A stretch of DNA of 64,000 nt from Streptomyces sp. V3I8 (GTDB lineage Bacteria; Actinomycetota; Actinomycetes; Streptomycetales; Streptomycetaceae), in contig NZ_JAUSZL010000002.1 of the NCBI RefSeq assembly GCF_030817535.1, positions 1,054,001-1,118,000 of the forward strand, read 5' to 3'. Every line of letters begins with the position of its first letter. Within the stretch, counting starts at the first letter, position 1. Shown here piece by piece: positions 55,201-63,089 of the stretch. The notes beneath the pieces were generated by a model. That model was not told the origin of the DNA. It made no database searches and worked only from the letters and a program-made list of their open reading frames with translations. The position numbers were made by a program, and so were the translations under genes.

Positions 55201-58200
55201 GAGGTGCACGGCGGACCCGTGGAACTGCTCGACATATCCCTGGCCAGGTCGCTGGTCCTGCCCGGCGACCCCGGATCGGCTCCGGTACGCACCACCACCA
55301 CCGTCCGTCCCGACGGGACCTTCGTCGTCGCCGGGCACACCGGTGAGGACATCGAGCCCGTCCAGCACGTGAACGGGCGGTGGCGCGGCCTGGCCGAGGC
55401 CAGGCCTGCCACGGTGGACGTGGCCGGTCTCGCCCGCCGCATCAGCGAACCCGTGGACATGTCCGACCACTACCGGGCCTGCGCCGCGGTATCGCTCAAC
55501 TACGGGCCGGCGTTCCGTTCACTGGCGGCGCTGACCGTCAAGGACAGCGAAGGGCTGGCGAGGCTCCGTACACATCAGTTCGCCGACACCGAGCACCAGG
55601 CCCGTGTCGTTCTCCTCGACGGCTGCCTGCAGGCGATGCTGCCGCTGTCCGCCTGCGCCGTCTCCGGCTCCGCGCAGCCCTACGTCCCCCATCTGCCGGT
55701 GGCGGTGGGAAGCGTCCGCGCCTGGGGCCCGCTGCCCGCCACCGTCATGGCGTACATGCGGCTGACGTCCGTCGTCGAGACCGGGCTCATGTGTGACATC
55801 ACCGTCTGCGACACCGACGGAACAGTCCTGCTCGACCTGGGGGACGTATACGCGCGGCGCATCGAGAACAGCGCTTCTCCTGCGCCCCGGATCTACAACG
55901 AAGTGCTCAGGGCCCGCCCGCGGACGACCGCTCTGCCCGGCACCCCTTGCCCGCTCCCTGCGCCTTCACGCGTCATCGACGACTGCGGCCCGGTCGTCAC
56001 CCGGCTCGACGACGCGTTCCGGGACCACGGCTACGGCGGCCACCTGGAAAGGGCCCGGCAGCTGAGCGCGCACTACATGGCGGCCGCGGTGGACAGCATC
56101 CTGGGCTCTGCGGTGGCACGAGGTGCGATCGAGGCCGCCGGACCGGCCGGTGGGCGGATTTTCAGCCTCGACGACCTCAGGAGTGCCGGCGTCAGGGAGA
56201 GCCTGTGCCCGTTGGTGGAGATGATGTCGGCGATCGCGGTCCGGTACGGGCTGCTGACCGCCCGCGCCGACGGGAGCTGGTGCCAGAGCGGCACACCGGT
56301 GCCCGAGGAGCTTCTGCAGGACAGGCTCGACACGTTTCCGGAGCTCGTCGTGATGTGGCAGGCCGCCGCATGGGTCGGGCGCAGCCTGCCCGGCGTCCTC
56401 ACCGGTGAGGTGGAGGCGCTGGAGGTGCTGTTCGGCGCATCCGGTCCGATCGCGGCGCAGGTGTACAACCACGATCCAGGCCTCACGTACCTGTCCGACA
56501 CCGCCGTGGCGTACCTCCGCGCCGCCCTGGCCGACTGGCCGGCCGACCGGCCACTGCGGATCCTGGAGATCGGCGCCGGCACCGGGGGCTTCACCGCTCG
56601 CGTCCTGCCCCATCTGCCGCCCGAGCGCACGCACTACGTGTACACCGACGTGTCTTCCGCGTTCTTCCCCAACGCCGAGGCCCGCTTCGCCGCCTTCAAC
56701 TTCCTCGAGTACCAGGCCCTCGACCTGAGCTCCGATCCCACCGCGCAGGGGTTCGCGGCGGGATCCTTCGATCTCGTCATCGCGAGCAACGCCCTGCACA
56801 CGACGGCCGACATCGCTCAGGGGCTGCGCAACGCCGCCACACTCCTGGATCACAACGGTCAGCTCGTCGCCCTTGAGATGCACAGCAACACCTACGTCGC
56901 GACGTTGTTCGGCATACTCGACTCCTTCTGGGAGTCCTCCGACACCGATCTGCGGCCGGCCGGCGCGGCGCTGACCCGCGACCAGTGGCCGTCGGTGCTG
57001 GAGCGGACGGGGTTTTCCGACAGCGCGTTCCTGAGCGCACAACCGGACCGGGAGGGCGTTCCGGGATCGGTGATCGCGGCGGTGCGCGCCACGGGTACGC
57101 AACCCGGCAGCACGCCGCGGGACCAGGACGCGGACGGCGCAACTCCCCCGTGCCTGCTGGTCACCGAGAGCGGGGGCAGTTCCGCCGGCCGCCTGGGCGA
57201 CCTCGTGGCAGCCGCCCTGACCGCCACAGGAGCACGCGAGGTGGTGCTCCCGGCTCTCCGGCCGGAGACGGACTGGGCGGCTCTGCTGCCGGCCGCGGGG
57301 CCGGTCGACGTCGTCCTGATCGCCGACGACACCGAGCAGGCGACGGCTGAGCAGGTCACCGCGCGTGCTGCCCGTGCCTGCGCGCAGCTGAGTGCCCTGG
57401 CAGCCGCCTGTGCGCGGGCCGGCGGAGATCTTCAGCCCACCCTGTGGCTGGTCGCGTGCACGACCGCCGACAGCCCGGACGCCCCGATGACCCATACCGG
57501 CGCGGCCCTGTGGGGTGCCACCCGCACACTGGCCAACGAGCAGCCGCTGCTGACCGTCCGCAGGATCCGTGCCGTCGGCGGGACCGCGGAGCCGGCACGG
57601 CGGACGGCCGGCCACGTCGCGTACGAGATCACCCACCCCGACGCCGAAGACGAGTGCGTGATCACTCCTCATGGGCGCTTCGCCGTGCGGGTGCAGTCGC
57701 TGCCGGAAACCCGGCGGACACGCGCCCACGGCGCCACCGCGCACTTCGCGCTGACCGTCCACGGCGAAGCGGGCACCCCCCACAGGCTCGTCTGGCAGGA
57801 CGGCAGCATCCCCGACCCGGGGCCGGGCGAGATCACCGTCCGCGTGCAGGCCGCGGCCCTCAACGGCCGTGACGCCCTCTTCGCCACGGGGCGCCTGCTC
57901 CCGCCCCGCGGCGCGCGTCCGGGCGACGTCCACCTCGGCTGCGAGGGCGCGGGGATCGTGACCGCCGTCGGGGACGACGTCACCGACATCCTCCCAGGGG
58001 ACCGGGTCGCCGGGATCACCCACGGCGGCTGGCTGGCCTCGCACATCAACCTGCGCGCCGACCGGGTGGTGAAACTCCCCGAGCAGGTCACCTTCACCGC
58101 GGCGGCAACCCTGCTCATAGCCCAGCTGACCACGCACCATGTCCTGGGGCACCTGGCCGGTTCGGGGCCTGGCGACAGCGTCCTCATCCTGGGTGGATCC

Positions 58201-59856
58201 GACGGGACAGGACTGGCGGCCATGGAGTTCGCCCGGCGCGCCGGGAGCCGCGTCATCGTCGGCGCCCCCACGCCCGCTCTGCGCGCCCTGCTGCGTCTTC
58301 CGGGGGTCGACCATGTGGTGGACTCGAGTGCTCCCGGCTTCGCCGAGGAGGTCCGGCACGTCGCCCAGGGTGGCGTCGACGTCGTACTCAATCTCAGCTC
58401 CACCACGGCGGACCTGCGCCGGCGTGCGCTGGACCTCCTGGCGCCAGGAGGCCATTTCTTCGACGTCGGACCGCTCGTCGCGCCGTCACCGGCGCCGCTG
58501 CACATGCCGTCACCGGACCGCGAAGTCACCGTTCACACCATCGATGTCGTCGGCTGGTTCGAGGACACCTCACCCACGGTGGATCGCTGCCTGCACGACC
58601 TGCAGAAGGTGATCGACAGCGGCGAATGCCGTCCGCTGCCCCACACCGTCCACCCCGCCGACAGGATCCACGAAGCCATGGACGGCCTCCTGGCCGGTCA
58701 GGGGGCCGGGAAGACCGTCGTCGTCCTCGACGACGGTGTCCCCCTCGATCGCGCCCCCGAGCCGCCGGTGCTGGATCCCACGGCAACCTATCTGGTCGCC
58801 GGCGGCCTCGACGGTTTCGGCGCCGAGACCGCCCGGCACCTGGTCCGCCGGGGAGCGCGTCACCTCACGCTCGTCAGCCGACGTGGCACCGCGGACAACC
58901 AGGACGCCGCCGCCCTGGTCGGCAGCTTGAACGACCAGGGCGTCCAGGTGGACGCGCGCGCCGTCGACATCTCCGACCCGCACACCGTCGAGCAGCTCTT
59001 CCACGATCTCGACGCGGGCGGGCGCCGGCTCGCCGGGGTGGTCCACGCTGCCATGGTCCTCGACGACGACGAGATCACCGACCTGTCCGCCGAGCGCTAC
59101 CTCACCGTCCTGAACCCCAAACTCACCGGAGCGCTCCTCCTCGACTCCCACACCCGCCGGCGCGGCCTCGACTTCTTCGCCATGTACTCGTCCTTCGCCG
59201 CGCTGCTGGGCAACAGGAGGCAGGCCTCGTACGGCGCCGCCAGCCTCGCCCTGGAGAACATCGCGCGCCGGCGCAGGCACGACGGACTGCCCGCCTCCGT
59301 CCTGCAGTTGGGCGCCATCTCCGACGTCGGATACGTGCTCCGCACCGGGATCACCTCGGTGATGAGCGACTACGGCATCCTGCCCATGACCTCGTCCCAG
59401 GCACTGGACCGCTTCGACATGCTGCTTCAGCACCCGGACACCACGGTCACCGCGGTCGTCGCCGAATCCCGGGGTCGCGAGCAAGCACTCATGGCCTTCC
59501 TCCCCGCTGTCACCGCACCCCGTACCGCCGTGCTGGTCCACACGCCGGATGCCGGCGCCGACGACAGCCTCCTGCCGCGGCTGCGGGCCGCCGCCACCGC
59601 GGAGGAAGCCCGTCCGATACTGCTCGACGCCCTCACCTCCTGGCTGGCCTCCGGACTCCACACCACACCCGATCGCGTCGACGTCGGCCGCCGCATCGAC
59701 CAGCTCGGCGCCGACTCCCTCACCACCACCGAACTCATCGGGCACATCCGCCGCCACACCGGTTGCACGATCCCCGCTCCCGACGTCATGACCGCACCTC
59801 TCACCGGCATCGCCACCACCGTCCTGCACCACCTGCGCCCCGAGAACCGGCCCTGA
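52273..59856 (+). CDS. Single-module type I polyketide synthase, KS-AT-DH-MT-ER-KR-ACP, likely iterative
   Basis: 2527 residues from the ATG at 52273. KS (about 20-450): DTACSSSLTA with Cys192, HGTGTAAG with His327, SNLGHLEA with His366. AT (about 555-870): CGHSVGEVAAAY with Ser648, and YPFHSPAMD at the specificity site, neither the usual HAFH nor YASH. DH: DHRIGDAVVMPG with His954 and LLDGCLQAM with Asp1116. C-methyltransferase: LEIGAGTGGFT from 1432. ER: LNGRD and a variant nucleotide loop GGSDGTG at 1974-1980. KR: GGLDGFG at 2177, Ser2306/2307, Tyr2320; the YxxxN Asn is Ser2324. ACP: LGADSLTTTE with Ser2482. No thioesterase or reductase release domain. The domain order equals that of fungal highly reducing iterative PKSs, so a methyl-branched reduced chain is expected. 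Confidence 0.93.
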   Translation: MASQERDGTSGAGTAERSTEPVAVIGVGLRLPGGITTLGGLWDALATGQDLVTSVPGDRFSTDDFVVSDGGVRAGKAYTGAAGIFGDVWGFDPEYFGISPKEAGQIDPQQRLLLECAVEAFDDGGVDPRLLAGSDVAVVMGLTVQDYWGLLMRRPGVMNSFAPTGTGAFSAANRLSYLFDFHGPSHTVDTACSSSLTALHLAAETVRSGRCEVALAGGVNLVLGPGGHVISSQASMLSPTGRCHSFSQDADGFVRSEGAGVVLLKTLSRAVADGDRVHAVIRASVVNADGRTLGMSMPGADAQAAMLERAYAEAGVRADQVSYVEAHGTGTAAGDPAECEALGRVLGRRRGGKPLPIGSVKSNLGHLEAAAGMAGLFKAMLVLREQRVPATLHAQPLNRAIDFGGLGLDPTTAMRPLDGGAGTRRIAGVNSFGIGGANAHVVVELPDAPPAPGVIGDGAEGTEDRRPAAAVPVVVTGRTQAALRESALAMASRLEGVDDCALTDVGFTTVRRRERRELCTAVLASSGAAAAQALRETVEKGASDEAASAVSMARGRVGFVFSGNGTQWPRMGAELLGQDVAFTAEVRAVSRELEPLLGWSVEAEMATPDTGRWALTEVAQPMLFALQAGLFMSLRERGVRPHGVCGHSVGEVAAAYCAGILDRPRACHVIAHRSLAQAPTFGAGRMAALALSPAQAQRLLDETGASDRVVIAAVNSGNDVTLAGDSRTLEAVEDSCVRDSVSFRFLRLDYPFHSPAMDAVRGPLLDGLGELGTGRGGIPLVSTVTGRAVADHEMDADYWWRNVREPVRFGAAVASLIGEEHGCDVLIEVGPHPALSGYLRRIAVDEQAPVEVASTLTRISAGPSALSGTVLRAVAAGAQLDWDRFFPRGGRVVDVPAYSWQRRRYQLGDPSWWSDHEIAPAPQPVASHPLLGRRLLAADPTWGREQSAAWIADHRIGDAVVMPGTAFLDMALSAAREVHGGPVELLDISLARSLVLPGDPGSAPVRTTTTVRPDGTFVVAGHTGEDIEPVQHVNGRWRGLAEARPATVDVAGLARRISEPVDMSDHYRACAAVSLNYGPAFRSLAALTVKDSEGLARLRTHQFADTEHQARVVLLDGCLQAMLPLSACAVSGSAQPYVPHLPVAVGSVRAWGPLPATVMAYMRLTSVVETGLMCDITVCDTDGTVLLDLGDVYARRIENSASPAPRIYNEVLRARPRTTALPGTPCPLPAPSRVIDDCGPVVTRLDDAFRDHGYGGHLERARQLSAHYMAAAVDSILGSAVARGAIEAAGPAGGRIFSLDDLRSAGVRESLCPLVEMMSAIAVRYGLLTARADGSWCQSGTPVPEELLQDRLDTFPELVVMWQAAAWVGRSLPGVLTGEVEALEVLFGASGPIAAQVYNHDPGLTYLSDTAVAYLRAALADWPADRPLRILEIGAGTGGFTARVLPHLPPERTHYVYTDVSSAFFPNAEARFAAFNFLEYQALDLSSDPTAQGFAAGSFDLVIASNALHTTADIAQGLRNAATLLDHNGQLVALEMHSNTYVATLFGILDSFWESSDTDLRPAGAALTRDQWPSVLERTGFSDSAFLSAQPDREGVPGSVIAAVRATGTQPGSTPRDQDADGATPPCLLVTESGGSSAGRLGDLVAAALTATGAREVVLPALRPETDWAALLPAAGPVDVVLIADDTEQATAEQVTARAARACAQLSALAAACARAGGDLQPTLWLVACTTADSPDAPMTHTGAALWGATRTLANEQPLLTVRRIRAVGGTAEPARRTAGHVAYEITHPDAEDECVITPHGRFAVRVQSLPETRRTRAHGATAHFALTVHGEAGTPHRLVWQDGSIPDPGPGEITVRVQAAALNGRDALFATGRLLPPRGARPGDVHLGCEGAGIVTAVGDDVTDILPGDRVAGITHGGWLASHINLRADRVVKLPEQVTFTAAATLLIAQLTTHHVLGHLAGSGPGDSVLILGGSDGTGLAAMEFARRAGSRVIVGAPTPALRALLRLPGVDHVVDSSAPGFAEEVRHVAQGGVDVVLNLSSTTADLRRRALDLLAPGGHFFDVGPLVAPSPAPLHMPSPDREVTVHTIDVVGWFEDTSPTVDRCLHDLQKVIDSGECRPLPHTVHPADRIHEAMDGLLAGQGAGKTVVVLDDGVPLDRAPEPPVLDPTATYLVAGGLDGFGAETARHLVRRGARHLTLVSRRGTADNQDAAALVGSLNDQGVQVDARAVDISDPHTVEQLFHDLDAGGRRLAGVVHAAMVLDDDEITDLSAERYLTVLNPKLTGALLLDSHTRRRGLDFFAMYSSFAALLGNRRQASYGAASLALENIARRRRHDGLPASVLQLGAISDVGYVLRTGITSVMSDYGILPMTSSQALDRFDMLLQHPDTTVTAVVAESRGREQALMAFLPAVTAPRTAVLVHTPDAGADDSLLPRLRAAATAEEARPILLDALTSWLASGLHTTPDRVDVGRRIDQLGADSLTTTELIGHIRRHTGCTIPAPDVMTAPLTGIATTVLHHLRPENRP

Positions 59857-60051
59857 CGGACCCCGCGCCGGGTCGCGTCCGAAACGGCCGCGACCCGGCA
59901 GGTCGTCGAAGCCGACAGCTGAACCGCATGCCGGTGGTCCGGACAACGGATCCGGTCCGCCGCACCACCGAATCCGTTTTCCGGACGGTCCGACGGGAGC
60001 AGCCCCTCCCCCTGGTGGCTACGAACGGGCAGATATCCCGGGAGAGAACAG

Positions 60052-61011
60052 ATGCCGCTCACGACAGCCCTCGCTTTTCCACCGTTCAGCAACCCCTATC
60101 CGCCGGGGATCCTGCGCACGCTGGCCCACACGAACGCGAGCGTGGCCGCCGCCCTTGGGACAACCGACGAGAAGCTCGCGGAACTCGGCCAGCCGCCCGT
60201 GACACGCAGACTCACCGAAGGAGCTCCCGGGCCGGCCCCGAGCCCGGAGACGGAGTACGTCCACAACCTGGTGGCGGCAACGCTCGTCCCGTACTGCGTA
60301 TACACATCGCTGGATCTGGACGTCCGGCCGTCCATCCTTCTCGGACACGGCGCAGGCTTCAACGTCGGGAGCGTCATCACGGACCTCATGTCCATGGCGG
60401 AAACGATCGACGTCCTCATCACGGGCTTCCTCGAAGCCAAGAGGATCTCACTGCGGGGCGGCATGCTCGCCCTCGCCGTCGACCAGCGGACCGCTCGGGC
60501 GATGTGCCGGCAGATCTCGGAGGACGGCCTCCATGTCGGCATGATCAACACCCCGACCCAGACGGTCGTATGCGGCCGATTCGACGACCTGGACCTGCTG
60601 GAGCGTCACGCGGAACGCAGAAAGGTCCCCTGCAGACGTCTCGCCGCCCTCCTCCCCATCCACACCCCCCTGTTCAAGCCGGCGGCCCTCCGGGCGATCC
60701 TCCGGCAGAAGGAACGAACCGTGCGGCCGGTACTGCCCCCTCTGTACTTCACCACCGAATGCCGGCCCATCGTCGAATCCGACACGGTCAGGAACGCGTC
60801 ACTCGCGATCTGGACCAAACCCGCGAACCTCATCGAATCCATCACGGACCTTCAGGAGAACTTCGGTGTCGACCACTTCATCGAAGTCAACACCACCCCC
60901 ACACTCGCACCGATGATCATCCAGAACGCGCACCCGGGCACCCGGGTCGACGGCCCGCCACCCGGCATAACGGATGCCGCGGACGTACTCCCCTTCCTCA
61001 ACGGCGCCTGA
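60052..61011 (+). CDS. Stand-alone acyltransferase homologue lacking the nucleophilic serine
   Basis: 319 residues, ATG after GGGAGAGAACAG. The overall pattern is that of malonyl-CoA:ACP transacylases and PKS AT domains: an N-terminal AFPPFSNPYPPG, the nucleophile loop ILLGHGAGFNVGSV, GGMLALAV, NTPTQTVVCGRFDDLDLLER and LLPIHTPLF with His204. At residue 100 the GHSxG serine is Gly (GGC at 60349-60351), while the His, 104 residues later, is kept at the usual distance. Classical acyl-enzyme chemistry should be impossible. It follows the PKS directly (195 bp gap), so a role as a structural partner, hydrolase-like editor with altered chemistry, or chain-release helper is possible. Confidence 0.8.
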   Translation: MPLTTALAFPPFSNPYPPGILRTLAHTNASVAAALGTTDEKLAELGQPPVTRRLTEGAPGPAPSPETEYVHNLVAATLVPYCVYTSLDLDVRPSILLGHGAGFNVGSVITDLMSMAETIDVLITGFLEAKRISLRGGMLALAVDQRTARAMCRQISEDGLHVGMINTPTQTVVCGRFDDLDLLERHAERRKVPCRRLAALLPIHTPLFKPAALRAILRQKERTVRPVLPPLYFTTECRPIVESDTVRNASLAIWTKPANLIESITDLQENFGVDHFIEVNTTPTLAPMIIQNAHPGTRVDGPPPGITDAADVLPFLNGA

Positions 61012-61322
61012 CGAAGTCCCGGCGGTCGCTCCGGGCGAAGGTCTCCGCCTCGCCCCGGCGCCGCACATGTGACGTGCCTCACAGCCGCAACGGCTACGGA
61101 GCAACGAGCTGCCGCGCTTGCACAGTTGATAGCCTGAGGCTATCAAGATCAGTCCGATTGCCGGACTGGAGGGCGACTCGCTCCGGGCCCTATGGTCCTG
61201 CACATGACCACCCCACCCGCGTTAACGCTCCTGCCGCGCCCGTCTCCCCGGCAGGTGACGGTGTCCCCACGGACCCGCGTCCGTCCCGGTCCGTCCGGCC
61301 ATGTCACGGCCGGGACCGGCCG
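61012..61322. promoter_or_regulatory. Promoter region of the MFS exporter with two palindromes
   Basis: 311 bp before the exporter gene. TGTGACGTGCCTCACA at 61068-61083 is a perfect TGTGA-N6-TCACA palindrome of the CRP type. TTGATAGCC (61125-61133) and GGCTATCAA (61137-61145) form a perfect 9-bp inverted repeat with a 3-base centre, fitting a MarR- or TetR-like repressor. No gene is seen here. Confidence 0.65.
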
Positions 61323-62780
61323 ATGAGCACCACCCGGGAGCACTCCGAGACGCGGCTGCTGGTTCCCTCCCTGATGTTCATCGCCCTGGTCGTGGCGGCG
61401 GTCGCCAGCCTCGGGGCGCCCCTCATCACCAGCGTGGCGACCACGTTCCACGTCTCGCTCGACAGCGCGCAGTGGACGCTGACCATCGCGCTGCTGAGCG
61501 GCGCGGTCGCCACACCCGTCCTGGGCCGGCTCGGAGCCGGCCCGCACCGGCGGGCCACGATCCTCGTCACGCTGGCGGTCGTCGTCACCGGCAGCGCGCT
61601 CACCGTGCTGCCGCTGCCGTTCGCGTGGCTGCTCGTCGGCAGGGCCGCACAAGGCGTCGGGCTCGGTCTGACGGCGCTGATGATGGGCGTGGCCCGTGAC
61701 CATCTCCCCGAGGAACGCAGCGCGGCCACCATCGCCCTGGTCTCGGTGGTCTCCATCATCGGGGTCGGCGTCGGCTACCCCCTCGCCGGCCTGCTCGCCG
61801 AGTTCGGCGGGGTGCGCGCCGCCTACGGCCTCGGTCTGTTCGTCACCACCGTCGCCTTCCTGGCCGCCTGGCGCTCCGTTCCCGCGGCCCCCGAAGGCCG
61901 CTCCGCCCATGTGGACATAGCGGGCGCGTTCCTCCTGGCGGGTGGGCTGTTCCTCGTCCTGTTCCTCGCCGGCCAGCGGAGCCTGTGGAGCCATCACCTC
62001 TCCGTGGCGGTGGTCCTCGCCCTCGCCGCCGTGCTCCTGCTCTGCGTCTGGACCGTCTCCGGGCTGCGCGGCAAGGCACCCCTGGTCGATCTCCGGGCGC
62101 TACGGCACCCGGCGGTCGCCGGAGCGAATGTCGCCATGTTCGTCGGTGCGATCGGCATGTACATCCTGCTCACGCTCATCACCCGGTACGCGCAGACGCC
62201 GCACAGCGCCGGCTACGGCTACGGGCTCACCACCTTCGTCGCCGGGCTGGTCCTCATCCCGTTCTCCGTGCTGGGGTTCGTCGCCGGCAAGCTCACGCCC
62301 CGGATGCTCGGACGGATCGAAGCCCCCCTGCTCCTGGCCGGCAGCGCCGTCGTCATCGGTGGCGGGTTCGTCCTCTTCGCCGCGGTCCGGTCGAACCTGG
62401 CCGAGCTGTTCGTGGCCATGGGTGTGCTGGGCTTCGGTGTCGGCAGCTTCTCGGCCGCCATGCCCGGCGTCATCCTCGCCTTCACGCCCAAGAGCGAGAC
62501 GTCCAGTGCCATGAGCTTCAACTACGTCGTGCGCAGCGTCGGGTACTCGCTCGGCAGTGCCATCGGCGGCCTGGTCCTCGCGGCCGGCACCGACGCCGGC
62601 CATGTCTTCCCGAAGGACAGCGCCTACACCACGGCGGCGTTGGTCGGCATCGCCGCGATGGCGATCACGATGATGACCAGCCTTGTCCTGGCCCGCCAAC
62701 GCTCGCCCGAGGCCGCGGCCGAGGCCGAACCGACCGTCCCGCCGGCCGGCGCACCGAGCCGGAACCGGCCGAACCCATGA
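61323..62780 (+). CDS. MFS drug/proton antiporter-type exporter
   Basis: 485 residues with 12-14 predicted transmembrane segments, from SLMFIALVVAAVASLGAPLI to ALVGIAAMAITMMTSLVLAR. Motif A appears as RLGAGPHRRATILVTLAVVV between segments 2 and 3, and LLVGRAAQGVGLGLTALMMG and SIIGVGVGYPLAGLLAEFGG are the usual DHA2-like motifs. It resembles cluster-associated self-resistance pumps. It lies downstream of the PKS and AT-like genes and probably exports the product. The ATG at 61323 is chosen from the sequence pattern; its ribosome site is weak. Confidence 0.9.
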   Translation: MSTTREHSETRLLVPSLMFIALVVAAVASLGAPLITSVATTFHVSLDSAQWTLTIALLSGAVATPVLGRLGAGPHRRATILVTLAVVVTGSALTVLPLPFAWLLVGRAAQGVGLGLTALMMGVARDHLPEERSAATIALVSVVSIIGVGVGYPLAGLLAEFGGVRAAYGLGLFVTTVAFLAAWRSVPAAPEGRSAHVDIAGAFLLAGGLFLVLFLAGQRSLWSHHLSVAVVLALAAVLLLCVWTVSGLRGKAPLVDLRALRHPAVAGANVAMFVGAIGMYILLTLITRYAQTPHSAGYGYGLTTFVAGLVLIPFSVLGFVAGKLTPRMLGRIEAPLLLAGSAVVIGGGFVLFAAVRSNLAELFVAMGVLGFGVGSFSAAMPGVILAFTPKSETSSAMSFNYVVRSVGYSLGSAIGGLVLAAGTDAGHVFPKDSAYTTAALVGIAAMAITMMTSLVLARQRSPEAAAEAEPTVPPAGAPSRNRPNP

Positions 62781-63089
62781 CCCGCTCGACCCGCTCGCCG
62801 GGAGGCGCCGGCACGTACAGCTGATCGTTGCGGGATGAAGGGCCCGAGGCGTCGTTCGGGGCGTGGGCGGCCTTCGGAGGCCCGGACCCGGGTGGGTCCG
62901 GGCTCGCCGGGTCGGCGGCCATGGCGGTCATGGCGGTCGGATGTGCGGTGGCGTCCGAAAGGTGAGGTGTCGGATCCGGCGGGTCCGGCCCGGACGCCGT
63001 GGGCCGGTGGCAGCCGCGTCCGGAGGGCGGTACGGCGAAGGGTTTCCGGTCGGCGGGCCGTGACCAAACGGTTCCCGCCCCGGCGCGCG
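62781..63089. other. Convergent intergenic region with hairpin
   Basis: 309 bp between the exporter and the monooxygenase, which face each other. CCCGGACCC at 62881-62889 pairs with GGGTCCGGG at 62894-62902 around the loop GGGT, a likely two-way terminator. No other feature seen. Confidence 0.6.
62881..62902. terminator. 9-bp stem hairpin between convergent genes
   Basis: Perfect inverted repeat CCCGGACCC/GGGTCCGGG with a 4-base loop, 101 bp after the exporter stop and 188 bp after the monooxygenase stop on the other strand. Confidence 0.65.

Noticed and set aside
58626..61322. A long plus-strand frame leading into the exporter
   Set aside because: It overlaps the PKS and AT-like genes in another frame. 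Only the part from 61323 is transporter sequence.
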